This document shows, piece after piece, positions 8,974-17,123 of a DNA stretch of 64,000 nucleotides. Under the pieces are notes generated by a model. It ran no database searches and was not told where the DNA came from. It worked only from the letters and a program-made list of their open reading frames with translations. The DNA is from Kaustia mangrovi (GTDB lineage: Bacteria; Pseudomonadota; Alphaproteobacteria; Rhizobiales; Im1). The position numbers were made by a program, and so were the translations under genes. The first letter of the stretch is position 1, and every line of letters begins with the position of its first letter. The stretch spans positions 3,586,501-3,650,500 of the forward strand of contig NZ_CP058214.1 in the NCBI RefSeq assembly GCF_015482775.1, given 5' to 3'.

Positions 8974-9723
8974 CTAGCCGGCGGGCTTTTTGTCCTTCAG
9001 CGTATCGTAATAGTCGTAGAGCGCATTGGCGCGGGTGAGATGGGCGCGCATGCGCTCCTCGGCGGCGTCCGGGTCGTGCGCGGCGATGGCGTCCACGAGC
9101 CCGGCATGCTCCTCGAGCGTCAGTGTCTCCGCGCCGGGTGCGCGCACCAGAGAGGTGTGAAACGCCATCAGCCATTCGAAGAGCGCCTGGCTGGCGAGCG
9201 CCAGGATGGGATTGCCGGCAATCTCGGCGATCTCGCGATGGAAGGCCATGTCGCCGCGCATGAAGGCGGTCGGCCGGTCCACGGCGGCCTCCTGGGCCTC
9301 GAGGCATTTGCGGAGCTTCGCCACGGCCGTGGCGTCGGCCTTGCGGGCGGCCTCGCGCACGAGCCCCATCTCGAACACCATGCGGGCGTGCTTGAGGTCC
9401 TCGAAGGTGCGCCGGGAGGTCGTGAGGGCGTGTCGCGCGGTCTGGCCGAGGCGCTCCAGAACGGCCTGGGCGCTCGGCTCCGCGATGCGCGAGCGCTCAC
9501 CGTGATGGATGGTGACGATCCCCATGCGGTCGAGCGTCTGCAGCGCCTCGCGCACGGCCGGCCGGCCGACGCCGTATTCCTCCATGAGCTGGCGCTCGGA
9601 GGGCAGGAGGTCGCCAGGCTTGAGCTGCTCGCGCTCGATGCGGTCCAGAAGGAGGTCCATCACCTCCTCCCAGAGCTTGCGCCGGCGGATGGCCCGTCGG
9701 GGATCTGTCCCGGATTGGGTCAT
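8974..9723 (-). CDS. GntR-family regulator, FCD subfamily (FadR-like)
   Basis: A 249-residue regulator. An N-terminal winged HTH (LLLDRIEREQLKPGDLLPSE, then YGVGRPAVREALQTLDRMGI) is joined to an FCD domain with DMAFHREIAEIAGNP and the final HAGLVDAIAAHDPDAAEERM. The N-terminus RRRKLWEEVMDLLLDRI resembles the NanR/FadR-like group. It converges on the AbrB gene with 277 bp between, which carries no gene I can support. It probably controls an organic-acid or amino-sugar operon outside its immediate surroundings; no target is obvious nearby. Confidence 0.9.
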   Translation of the reverse strand: MTQSGTDPRRAIRRRKLWEEVMDLLLDRIEREQLKPGDLLPSERQLMEEYGVGRPAVREALQTLDRMGIVTIHHGERSRIAEPSAQAVLERLGQTARHALTTSRRTFEDLKHARMVFEMGLVREAARKADATAVAKLRKCLEAQEAAVDRPTAFMRGDMAFHREIAEIAGNPILALASQALFEWLMAFHTSLVRAPGAETLTLEEHAGLVDAIAAHDPDAAEERMRAHLTRANALYDYYDTLKDKKPAG

Positions 9724-9771
9724 GTCGTCATTCGTGCTCCCGCGTCCGGCCAGGCCGGTGTCGCGGGTGGC

Positions 9772-10092
9772 CTACATGTCGGTCACACCGATCACATTGC
9801 CGTTGGAGTCGACCGTGCAGACCGCCTGCCGGTCATTGCCGACATCGAGCGTCATGGCATACTGATTGTCGTCGGTGATGTCGACGCCAAGGGGGGAGAT
9901 CGTGTCCGGATCGACTCCGTAAAGCGGCCCGGCGCCGTTGGCGCAGGCGACCTGCAGGCCCGCCGGAACCGGCCCCGGGCCACCGCCGAGATCCTCGTCC
10001 GGCACCGGAGCCATGGTGCAGGCCGCGAGGCCGGCCATTGCCGACAGGATGCAGGCCCGGCCGACGGCCATCCTCCGGAAGTCATGCGTCAT
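9772..10092 (-). CDS. Small lipoprotein, paralogue of the next gene
   Basis: A 106-residue protein with a lipoprotein signal peptide (lipobox LAAC, Cys near residue 25), then a short Pro/Gly-rich linker and a compact domain: LQVACANGAGPLYGVDPDTI to DRQAVCTVDSNGNVIGVTD. Two further cysteines (ACAN and VCTVD) could form a disulfide in the periplasm. I chose ATG 10092; the frame is open further upstream without homology. The gene at 10200-10523 encodes a clear paralogue. I do not recognise a function; the context is an L,D-transpeptidase gene upstream. Confidence 0.75.
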   Translation of the reverse strand: MTHDFRRMAVGRACILSAMAGLAACTMAPVPDEDLGGGPGPVPAGLQVACANGAGPLYGVDPDTISPLGVDITDDNQYAMTLDVGNDRQAVCTVDSNGNVIGVTDM

Positions 10093-10199
10093 CTGTGTTC
10101 CTCTTGCACTCCCGGACCGTGCGGCACGATCCCTCATTGTCCCGCCGGGCGCCCGGAAGAGAGAAGAGGCCCGACCCCTCGATTGCCGGTCGGGACCGG

Positions 10200-10523
10200 T
10201 CAGGCGTCGGTGATGGCGACCACATTGCCGTCGGAATCGATGGTGCACAGTGCCTGGCGGCCATTGTTCACGTCGAGCGTCACCGTATAGAGGTTGTCCT
10301 GAGTGCGCTTGGAGGAGATGGGCAGGACGGTCTCCGCGCCCACCCCGTAGATCGGGGCGGCCTCGTTGGCGCAGGCAAGCTGGAGATCGGCCGGCGCGGT
10401 GTCGTAGGTGGAACGGACCGTCTGGTTCGGTGTTTGCTGGGTGTTCGTGCAGCCGGCCAGAATGGCGGCGCCCAAAAGGACGGTTCCCAGTCCAAACACA
10501 GTCCTACGCTCGGCAGTCTTCAT
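10200..10523 (-). CDS. Small lipoprotein, paralogue of the preceding gene
   Basis: A 107-residue protein with a signal peptide and lipobox LAGC (Cys25), then a domain matching its neighbour block for block: LQLACANEAAPIYGVGAETV, LYTVTLDVNNGRQALCTIDS and GNVVAITD. The two cysteines of the neighbour are conserved. It lies between the other lipoprotein gene and the L,D-transpeptidase gene on the same strand, so it is likely a tandem duplication expressed as one unit. Function is unknown; it is probably anchored in a membrane leaflet facing the periplasm. Confidence 0.78.
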   Translation of the reverse strand: MKTAERRTVFGLGTVLLGAAILAGCTNTQQTPNQTVRSTYDTAPADLQLACANEAAPIYGVGAETVLPISSKRTQDNLYTVTLDVNNGRQALCTIDSDGNVVAITDA

Positions 10524-10575
10524 GTGTGGTTCCCTTCGCTCCTTGGCCGTTTCCGGGGCCCTGGGGCCCGTAAGC

Positions 10576-11241
10576 TCAGACCCCCTTGAACAGGGACGCG
10601 CCCGTCATGAGCACGATCACCTTCGCGCCGCGCGTGACGCGGTTATAAAGGTCTATCACGTCGTCATTGTTCATGCGGATGCACCCGGAGGACAGGTTGA
10701 GCCCGATGGTCCAGGGCTCGTTCGTCCCGTGGATGCGGTAAAGCGAATCCCGGTTCTTCTCGTAAAGATAGAGCGCGCGGGCGCCGAGCGGATTGTCGAT
10801 GCCGCCCGGCATGCCGTTGGCATATTTGGTCAGCCGGGGATCGCGCTCGATCATGTCCTTGGGCGGCGTCCATGTGGGCCATTCCGCCTTGCGGCCGACA
10901 TGGACGATCCCGGCCCAGCCGAAACCCTCCCGGCCGACGCCGATGCCGTAACGGATGGCCTGGAAGTCGGGCAGGATATAATAAAGGAAGTGGCGGTCGG
11001 CATCGATGACGATGGTGCCCGGCTTCTCCGCCGTCCTGAACGGGACGATGCGGCGCTGGAACTCCTCCGGCGTCTGGCCGTATCGCTGGAAGTATTCGCG
11101 GGCCTGCGACGGGTCGTAGGAGACCCACTTGCCGCTGCGCGCATCGTAGATCTGGGTCTGCGTCGGCGAGGAGAAGCCCATGCCGAACGACATCGCGAGT
11201 GTCGCGATCGCGAGGCAGAGTGTCCGTATGGTCAAGCGCAT
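10576..11241 (-). CDS. L,D-transpeptidase (YkuD/ErfK family)
   Basis: A 221-residue exported enzyme with an N-terminal signal segment (LCLAIATLAMSFGMGFSSP). The YkuD catalytic motif is intact: His171 in IHGTNEPWTIG and Cys187 in SSGCIRMNNDD. These enzymes make 3-3 peptidoglycan cross-links or attach proteins such as Lpp or outer-membrane beta-barrels to peptidoglycan; which applies here is not clear. The preceding segment TIVIDADRHFLYYI matches the usual start of the domain. Two small lipoprotein genes follow downstream on the same strand, a setting compatible with envelope maintenance. Confidence 0.93.
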   Translation of the reverse strand: MRLTIRTLCLAIATLAMSFGMGFSSPTQTQIYDARSGKWVSYDPSQAREYFQRYGQTPEEFQRRIVPFRTAEKPGTIVIDADRHFLYYILPDFQAIRYGIGVGREGFGWAGIVHVGRKAEWPTWTPPKDMIERDPRLTKYANGMPGGIDNPLGARALYLYEKNRDSLYRIHGTNEPWTIGLNLSSGCIRMNNDDVIDLYNRVTRGAKVIVLMTGASLFKGV

Positions 11242-11268
11242 TCTCGGTTCCCCGTCCTGTCCAATCCG

Positions 11269-12249
11269 CTAGTCGGCATCCTCGATCCACCCGGAGATCC
11301 GCTCGCCGTGCCCGTCGACCCATTCGCGGGCGAATTCGGCCGGGTCGCGCCGTTCCACCACGAGCGCATAGGTCATCTGCGACACGGTGTCGACGTCCAG
11401 ATTGACCGACTTCAGGAAGCTTGCGATCTCGGGTTGGCTTTCCTCCAGCGCCTTCGCGTAGAAGATGTGGAGGAAGGAAGGCGGCCAGGCGACGCCGGCC
11501 TTCGACTTCTCCAGCCAGTCACCGTCCGCCTCGGCGTCGACGATCTGCCACTTCCTCGGGTCGTGGGCCGGCTCGTCCAGATAGACGAGGTCGTGGAGCT
11601 CGAAGACGTGATGCGGCTCGTAGCAGTAGAAGGCCATCGGCTTGCCCGTGGCCACCGCCGCATCGACGGCGGCGAGCCCGACCGTCTCCTCCGCCTGGAG
11701 GAGCTGCATCGTCTTGTCGTAGCCGTAATCGTGAGCACGGATCTGCTCCACCTTGGTGGAGTTCCAGCCAGGCGCGCCGATCCAGATCTCGCCGCGCCCG
11801 TCGCCATTGGTGTCGAAGACCTTCGCCTTCTCCGGATCGGCGAGATCCTGGATGGTGTGGATGCCGTCGCCGTCGTAAGTCGCCTGCGTCACGCAGATGC
11901 CCTGCGAGGCCGGCACGCCCCGCGGGCTCATGACCACGGATTTGCGCCGCAGCACATATTCGTCGTGCAGGGCCTTGTAGTTGGGGAGCCAGACCTCGGG
12001 ATGGATCTGGATCGTGCCGTCGTCCATGCCGGCGAAAATCTCCGCATTCGATGTCTCCTTCAGGACGACATCGACGCCGAACCGGTCTTCCAGAATGGTC
12101 TCGAGCACATGGGCGGTGGCGTTCGCGGACGACCAGCTCGGCACACCGATCACGATCTCGTCTGCGCGCGCGGAGACACTCTGGCCAGCGGCGGCCAGGG
12201 ACACGACAAGCCCGATAGCGACCGCCACAACGGAACCGAAACGTATCAT
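11269..12249 (-). CDS. Glycine betaine/proline-type ABC substrate-binding protein (OpuAC family), orphan
   Basis: A 326-residue binding protein with a signal peptide ending near Ala29 (SVSARADEIVIGVPSW). OpuAC-family features include IVIGVPSWSSANATAHVLETI, EIWIGAPGWNSTKVEQIRAHDYGYD and the late GVAWPPSFLHIFYAKALEE. It should bind a quaternary amine such as glycine betaine, choline or a relative in the periplasm. No ProV or ProW gene is adjacent, so it must work with a permease encoded elsewhere or act as a sensor. It diverges from a tetR gene with a palindrome in between. The ATG at 12249 is chosen because the signal peptide starts there. Confidence 0.88.
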   Translation of the reverse strand: MIRFGSVVAVAIGLVVSLAAAGQSVSARADEIVIGVPSWSSANATAHVLETILEDRFGVDVVLKETSNAEIFAGMDDGTIQIHPEVWLPNYKALHDEYVLRRKSVVMSPRGVPASQGICVTQATYDGDGIHTIQDLADPEKAKVFDTNGDGRGEIWIGAPGWNSTKVEQIRAHDYGYDKTMQLLQAEETVGLAAVDAAVATGKPMAFYCYEPHHVFELHDLVYLDEPAHDPRKWQIVDAEADGDWLEKSKAGVAWPPSFLHIFYAKALEESQPEIASFLKSVNLDVDTVSQMTYALVVERRDPAEFAREWVDGHGERISGWIEDAD

Positions 12250-12400
12250 CCAGGGTTCCCCTTTATCCCACCGCAATAGAACACACTCGCGCACAGGGTA
12301 TTGCAATCGGACACGGTGGGCTAGCCCCCACGGCCCGGAATACGGGAAGCGCCGCGCCGCCGCCGCCGCAGAGAGCGCCTGAGGGATGCTCGACAAAAAC

Positions 12401-12422
12401 AAACAAACTTGTCGGTTTGTTT
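12401..12422. promoter_or_regulatory. Inverted repeat AAACAAAC-N6-GTTTGTTT, probable TetR operator
   Basis: A perfect 8-bp inverted repeat with a 6-bp spacer lies 23 bp before the tetR start codon, in the divergent region with the OpuAC-type gene. Size, symmetry and position are those of a TetR autoregulatory operator. The surrounding A/C-rich tract contrasts with the GC-rich background. Confidence 0.55.
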
Positions 12423-12445
12423 CCTGTCCGCTATCGTCCCCGCCC

Positions 12446-13129
12446 ATGACGAAGACCGTCCGCCGCACCCAGCAGATGCGCAGCGAGGCCACGCAGCGAA
12501 AGCTTGTCGAGGCGGCGCTCGATGCCATGATGGAGACCGGCTATACGCGCATGACCACCGCCGAGGTGGCCGCTCGCGCCGGCGTGTCGCGCGGTGCGCT
12601 GATGCACCATTTCGCCACCAAGGACGACCTGGTGGCGACGGCGGTCGAGGCCCAGCTCACCGAATCGACGGAGGATATCCGCGCCCAGGCGGCCCGCGTC
12701 CGGGCGGGCGAGCTCGACCTCAACGGCTTCGTCGAGCATGTCTGGGGCCTGTTCTCGGGGCGGCTGTTCTACATCACGCTCGAGCATGTCACCGAGGCGC
12801 GTCACAATGCGGATCTGCGCGCCAAGATGATTCCGGTGGTCAAGAGGTTCCACGAGGCGCTCGACGAGATCTGGCGGGAGTTCTTCCACCAGACGACGCT
12901 GACCAGCATCGAGGTCGACACCACGCTCAACATGACATTGTGCCTGTTGCGGGGCATGGGCGTGCAGACGGTGCTGAGGAACGATCCGCCTTACTATCAG
13001 CGGCTGCTGGACGGGTGGAAGGCCCAGCTGTCGCGTATCATCGAGGCGGAGTCTCACGGGGGTGAGGGAAAACGGGCGCAGGGCGTCCGCGAGAACGGGC
13101 CGAACGGCCCCAAGGAGGGAGTGATATGA
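12446..13129 (+). CDS. TetR-family transcriptional regulator
   Basis: A 227-residue protein with a typical N-terminal TetR HTH: EAALDAMMETGYTRMTTAEV, then AARAGVSRGALMHHFATKDDL. The all-helical ligand domain follows. It starts at ATG 12446; upstream in-frame codons fall in the operator. Its stop overlaps the ATG of the branched-chain-type binding protein gene (ATGA), so regulator and transporter share a transcript and expression is probably autoregulated from the palindrome just upstream. It could also repress the divergent OpuAC-type gene. The C-terminal tail (HGGEGKRAQGVRENGPNGPK) is low-complexity and probably disordered. Confidence 0.9.
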   Translation: MTKTVRRTQQMRSEATQRKLVEAALDAMMETGYTRMTTAEVAARAGVSRGALMHHFATKDDLVATAVEAQLTESTEDIRAQAARVRAGELDLNGFVEHVWGLFSGRLFYITLEHVTEARHNADLRAKMIPVVKRFHEALDEIWREFFHQTTLTSIEVDTTLNMTLCLLRGMGVQTVLRNDPPYYQRLLDGWKAQLSRIIEAESHGGEGKRAQGVRENGPNGPKEGVI

Positions 13130-14358
13130 CCAAGTTCCAGATCGAACGCCGCCGGCTGCTGATCGCCGGAGGGGCGGGCGCGTTGGCGCTCGCGGCCGGA
13201 CGCGTCCTGCCGGCGCAGGCCGCGGAAGACCCGTTCCGCATCGGCGCGCTCAACCCGGTCACCGGGGCGGGCGGCACCTACGGACCCGGCATGCAGAAGG
13301 CGATCCTGTTCGCCGTCGACGAGATCAACGAGGCCGGCGGTGCGGCCGGGCGCACCCTGGAGGTCTTCGCGGAAGACACCCAGACAACGCCGGATGCCGC
13401 CGTCACCGCGGTGAAGAAGCTGATCGAGGTCAACAAGGTCCAGATCGTCATGGGCACCTGGTCGTCGGGCATCACGCTCGCCGTCATGCCCATCACCACG
13501 GAGGCCGGGATCCCGGAGATGAACACCTCCGGCGCCCCCGCGATCTCGACGGAGGACAAGGACGACCTCGTCTGGCGCTTCCAGGCGACGAACGGCCGGT
13601 TCGGCCGGGCCTTCGCGGAGATCGCCGAGCAGCGTGGCTTCAAGCGTCCCGCCACCATGGCCTTCAACAACGCCTCCGGCGTCGGCAATACGGAGGGTTT
13701 CAAGGACGCGTGGGAGGCCAAGGGCGGCGAGGTCGTGGCCAGCGTCGTCTACGAGCCCAAGCGCGCCAGCTACCGCTCCGAGCTCCAGGAGGTGCTGGCC
13801 GCCGATCCCGACGTGATCGTCACGGGCTCCTATCTCCCCGACACCACGATCATCCTGCGCGAATGGTACCAGTCGGGCCACGAGAACAAGTGGATCATTC
13901 CCGGCTGGGCGGCCAACCCCAAGCTTGTCGACGCGCTCGGGCCCGAGGTGACGCAGGGCGTGATCGCGGTGGAGAGCATCGCCAACGAGAAGGCGCCCTC
14001 CTATGAGCGGTTCGCGCGGATGTACAAGGAGGCGACCGGCAACGACGCCAGCACCAATATCTATGCGGCCATGACCTACGACATGGCGATCGTCTGGGCG
14101 CTGGCCATGGAGGCCGCCGGCCCCGGCGCCTCGGTCGCGGAGATCAATGCGAAGATCCGCGACGTCGCCAATCCCGGCGGCAAGGAGGTCTATTCCTTCG
14201 AGGAGGGCAAGGCCGCGCTCAAGGACGGGCCCATCGACTATCAGGGCGCCTCGAGCCGTCTGGACTTCGACGAGTATGGCGATGTGACGCCGGACTTCAG
14301 CGAGGCCGTGGTCCAGCCCGATGGCAGCTTCAAGCGCGTCTCGGTGGTGAAGATCTGA
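13126..14358 (+). CDS. Branched-chain-amino-acid-type ABC transporter substrate-binding protein
   Basis: A 410-residue periplasmic binding protein of the LivJ/LivK (Peripla_BP_6) class. The signal peptide has a twin-arginine-like ERRRLLIAGGAGALALAAG with cleavage near AQAAED, so export by Tat is possible. The mature part begins FRIGALNPVTGAGGTYGPGM, the usual opening of the family, and includes ELQEVLAADPDVIVTGSYLP. It feeds the LivHMGF system encoded after a 220-bp gap that holds a palindromic repeat. The ligand may be an amino acid, amide or aromatic acid; the linked amidohydrolase suggests an amide- or peptide-like compound. Confidence 0.92.
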   Translation: MTKFQIERRRLLIAGGAGALALAAGRVLPAQAAEDPFRIGALNPVTGAGGTYGPGMQKAILFAVDEINEAGGAAGRTLEVFAEDTQTTPDAAVTAVKKLIEVNKVQIVMGTWSSGITLAVMPITTEAGIPEMNTSGAPAISTEDKDDLVWRFQATNGRFGRAFAEIAEQRGFKRPATMAFNNASGVGNTEGFKDAWEAKGGEVVASVVYEPKRASYRSELQEVLAADPDVIVTGSYLPDTTIILREWYQSGHENKWIIPGWAANPKLVDALGPEVTQGVIAVESIANEKAPSYERFARMYKEATGNDASTNIYAAMTYDMAIVWALAMEAAGPGASVAEINAKIRDVANPGGKEVYSFEEGKAALKDGPIDYQGASSRLDFDEYGDVTPDFSEAVVQPDGSFKRVSVVKI

Positions 14359-14399
14359 GCCGGGACTGGCGGCAGGGCCGTTGCATATGGTGGCTCACA

Positions 14400-14536
14400 C
14401 CCCCTCACCCGACGCCCGACGGCGCCACCCTCTCCCGCGAAGGGAGAGGGGTCGCAAGCGGCGCGACTTTCCTTATCCCTCTCCCCTCGCGGGAGAGGGT
14501 GGGGCCCATTGCGTCAGCAATGGGAGGGTGAGGGGG
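14400..14536. repeat. 137-bp intergenic palindromic repeat element
   Basis: Outer perfect 11-bp arms CCCCCTCACCC (14400-14410) and GGGTGAGGGGG (14526-14536) enclose two inner hairpins, ACCCTCTCCC...GGGAGAGGG (about 14428-14450) and CCCTCTCCC...GGGAGAGGG (about 14477-14498). Similar CCCTCTCCCGCGAGGGGAGAGGG-type elements are scattered between genes in many Hyphomicrobiales. Placed between the binding-protein gene and livH, it may attenuate or stabilise the transcript so that binding protein exceeds permease. Confidence 0.75.
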
Positions 14537-14576
14537 AGAGCGGCGCAGCACGAGCTCATCTCCCTTTAACATCCGG

Positions 14577-15464
14577 ATGCATCCGTCCATGTCCTTCGGC
14601 TATCTCCTGAACCTCGCCGTCAACGGCGCCATCGAGGGGTCGATCATCGCGCTCGGCGCGCTGGCGCTCACGCTGGTCTTCGGCATTGCGCGCTTTCCCA
14701 ACGCGTCGGCCGGCGACGTCATCACGGTCGGCGCCTATGCGGGCTATGGCGGCCAGCTCGCCTCCGGTGGCCTCATGGCGGCGGGCGTCGTGTCGGGCAT
14801 GGTCGGCGCGGCGGCCATATCCCTGGCCTTCTACTGGTTCGTCTTCCGCAAGCTCGCGGGCCGGTCGGCGGTCTATCCGCTGATCGCCTCCATCGGCGCA
14901 GCCTTCCTGATCCGCGCCGCGATCACCTTCTTTCTGGGCCATGACCAGCGTGTCTACGATGTCCCGCTGACCCGCGCCGTCGCCTTAGGGCCGGTGCGCG
15001 TGGTGCCGACGGATCTCTATCTCGCCGCCGGCGCGCTCGCCGCGCTCGCCGTTGTCTTCGCCCTCCTGCACATGACCCCGCTCGGCCGGCGCATGCGGGC
15101 GGTCGCCGACAATCCCGACCTCGCGCGGGCGAGCGGCATCTCCGCGCGCCGCGTCATGACAGCCATGTGGCTCATTGCCGGCGCGGTCTCCGGGCTCGCC
15201 GGCGTGCTTCTCGGCGTCAAGACCGTCGTCATGCCGGAAATGGGCTGGGACCTGCTGCTTCCGGCCTTCGCCGCGACCATTCTCGGCACTATCGGCAATC
15301 CGGTGGGCGCGGTCGTCGGCGGGCTCCTGATCGGCGTCGCCCAGGAGCTGTCCACGCCCTTTGTCGGCTTCACCTACAAGATCGGCGTGGGCTTCCTGGT
15401 CCTGCTTCTCGTCCTGATGGTGCGCCCCCAGGGGCTGTTCTCCGGCGCTGAGCGCGTCAGGTAA
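14577..15464 (+). CDS. livH: Branched-chain-amino-acid-type ABC permease, LivH family
   Basis: A 295-residue permease with about eight transmembrane segments. Family landmarks are LAVNGAIEGSIIALGALALTLVFG at the N-terminus, MRAVADNPDLARASGISARR (the cytoplasmic loop that contacts the ATPases) and FAATILGTIGNPVGAVVGGLLIG. It forms the membrane channel with the LivM-type subunit encoded next. ATG 14577 or ATG 14589 (MSFGYLL) could start it; neither has a strong Shine-Dalgarno sequence, and the palindromic repeat lies just upstream. It is the first of four tightly packed transporter genes. Confidence 0.92.
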   Translation: MHPSMSFGYLLNLAVNGAIEGSIIALGALALTLVFGIARFPNASAGDVITVGAYAGYGGQLASGGLMAAGVVSGMVGAAAISLAFYWFVFRKLAGRSAVYPLIASIGAAFLIRAAITFFLGHDQRVYDVPLTRAVALGPVRVVPTDLYLAAGALAALAVVFALLHMTPLGRRMRAVADNPDLARASGISARRVMTAMWLIAGAVSGLAGVLLGVKTVVMPEMGWDLLLPAFAATILGTIGNPVGAVVGGLLIGVAQELSTPFVGFTYKIGVGFLVLLLVLMVRPQGLFSGAERVR

Positions 15465-15480
15465 GGGGAGGGCGTATCCC

Positions 15481-16365
15481 ATGGAAGGCTATCTCCTCGC
15501 CGTCGGCGTCATCGCCCTGATCTACATGCTGATGACGCTCGGCCTCAATCTCCATTACGGCTTTACGGGGCTCATCAATTTCGGCCATGTGGGGTTCTTC
15601 GCGGTGGGTGCATACACCTCCGCGATCCTTGCTGTTCATGGCGTCTGGCTGCCGCTGGCCTTCCTCGCCGCCGTCGTGCTCGCCGCGCTGTCGGCCTGGC
15701 CGCTCGGCGTCTTGAGCCTGAGGCTGCGGATCGAGTATCTGGCCATCGTGACGCTCGGCTTCTCCGAGGCCGTGCGGCTGTTCATCGTCAATGAACGCTG
15801 GCTCACCAACGGCGTCCAGGGCATTCCGGGCATTCCCAGCCTGTCGGAGGGGCTGGGGCTGCCGATGTCGGCGACGACGGCGACCTTCATCCTGCTTGTC
15901 CTCGCCAATCTCGCGGCGATCCTCGTCATCCATCGCATCGTGAAGAGCCCGTTCGGCCGGGCCATCGAGGCGATCCGCGACGACGAGGAGGCGCTGCGCG
16001 CGCTCGGCAAGGACCCGGGCAGCTTCAAGATCCGCGTCTTCATGCTGGGCGCGGCCTTCGCGGGCCTCGGCGGGGCCTTCTATGCCCACTACATCACCTT
16101 CGTCACGCCGGACCAGTTCCTGCCGCTGCTGACCTTCTATATCTGGGTCGCCATGATCCTCGGCGGCGCAGGGCGCGTCTCCGGCGCGGCGGTCGGCACG
16201 CTGGCGCTTGTCGGCTTCTTGGAGGGCTCGCGCTTCCTGCGCGATATCGTTCCAGGCGTTGCGGAGGTCGAGATGGCGAGCCTGCGTCTCGGCGTGGTGG
16301 GGCTCGCGCTCATCCTGCTCGTCATCTACCGCCCCGGCGGCATCATGGGGGACTATTCGAGCTGA
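15481..16365 (+). CDS. livM: Branched-chain-amino-acid-type ABC permease, LivM family
   Basis: A 294-residue second permease subunit. LivM-type motifs are LNLHYGFTGLINFGHVGFFAVGAYTSA near the N-terminus and GRAIEAIRDDEEALRALGKDPGSFKIRVF, the coupling loop. These are followed by AGLGGAFYAHYITFVTPDQF. It starts 16 bp after livH with AGGGGAGGG as ribosome-binding site and ends in a TGATG overlap with the livG-type ATPase gene, so translation is coupled. It pairs with the LivH-type subunit to carry the ligand delivered by the binding protein. Confidence 0.93.
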   Translation: MEGYLLAVGVIALIYMLMTLGLNLHYGFTGLINFGHVGFFAVGAYTSAILAVHGVWLPLAFLAAVVLAALSAWPLGVLSLRLRIEYLAIVTLGFSEAVRLFIVNERWLTNGVQGIPGIPSLSEGLGLPMSATTATFILLVLANLAAILVIHRIVKSPFGRAIEAIRDDEEALRALGKDPGSFKIRVFMLGAAFAGLGGAFYAHYITFVTPDQFLPLLTFYIWVAMILGGAGRVSGAAVGTLALVGFLEGSRFLRDIVPGVAEVEMASLRLGVVGLALILLVIYRPGGIMGDYSS

Positions 16366-17123
16366 TGACCTTCGCGGCGAACGACATCTCCATGCGGTTC
16401 GGCGGCTTTCTCGCGCTCGACCACGTCTCCATTGAGATGGGCGAGAGCGACCTTGTGGGCCTGATCGGGCCGAACGGTGCCGGCAAGTCGACGCTGTTCG
16501 CGGTGGCGAGCGGTTTCGAGACCGCCTCGGGCGGGCGCGTCGTCTTCAAGGGGCAGGATGTGACGGCCTTGTCGCCTGCCGCCCGCGCCCGGCTGGGGCT
16601 CGGGCGCACCTTCCAGGTGCCGCGCGAATTCACCCATCTGAGCGTCCTCGACAATCTGGTGGTCGCAGCGCCCGGCCAGCTCGGCGAGCGGCTCGTGAAC
16701 GTTTTCCTGCGGCCGGGCGACATCGCCCGCCAACGTGCCGAGATCGTGGAGAAGGCGGAGGGTATTGCGGACTTCCTCAACCTCGCCCGCGTCATCGACC
16801 AGCCCTCCGGCAAGCTCTCCGGCGGACAGAAGAAGCTGCTGGAGCTTGGCCGCGTGCTCATGCTCGACCCCGCGCTGATCCTGCTCGACGAGCCCTTCGC
16901 GGGCGTCAACCCGGTGCTCGTGGGCGAGATATCCGAGCGTATCGGCGAGCTCAACGGGCGCGGCGTCGGCTTCCTCGTGGTGGAGCACAATCTCCAGGCG
17001 CTGAGCGATCTCGTCCGCCGCATGTATGTCATGGATCGCGGGCGGATCATCGCGGAGGGCACGCCCGACGAGGTGCTTGCCCGGGATGCCGTGCGCGAGG
17101 CCTATATGGGGGGCGTGGTATGA
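16365..17123 (+). CDS. livG: ABC transporter ATP-binding protein, LivG family
   Basis: A 252-residue ATPase with Walker A GPNGAGKST (35-43), the LivG-type insert FQVPREFTHLSVLDNLVVA, ABC signature LSGGQKK, Walker B LILLDEPFAGVNP and switch His in VVEHNLQAL. It overlaps livM by one base and the livF-type gene by four (ATGA). With LivF it powers the permease from the cytoplasm. Confidence 0.94.
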   Translation: MTFAANDISMRFGGFLALDHVSIEMGESDLVGLIGPNGAGKSTLFAVASGFETASGGRVVFKGQDVTALSPAARARLGLGRTFQVPREFTHLSVLDNLVVAAPGQLGERLVNVFLRPGDIARQRAEIVEKAEGIADFLNLARVIDQPSGKLSGGQKKLLELGRVLMLDPALILLDEPFAGVNPVLVGEISERIGELNGRGVGFLVVEHNLQALSDLVRRMYVMDRGRIIAEGTPDEVLARDAVREAYMGGVV

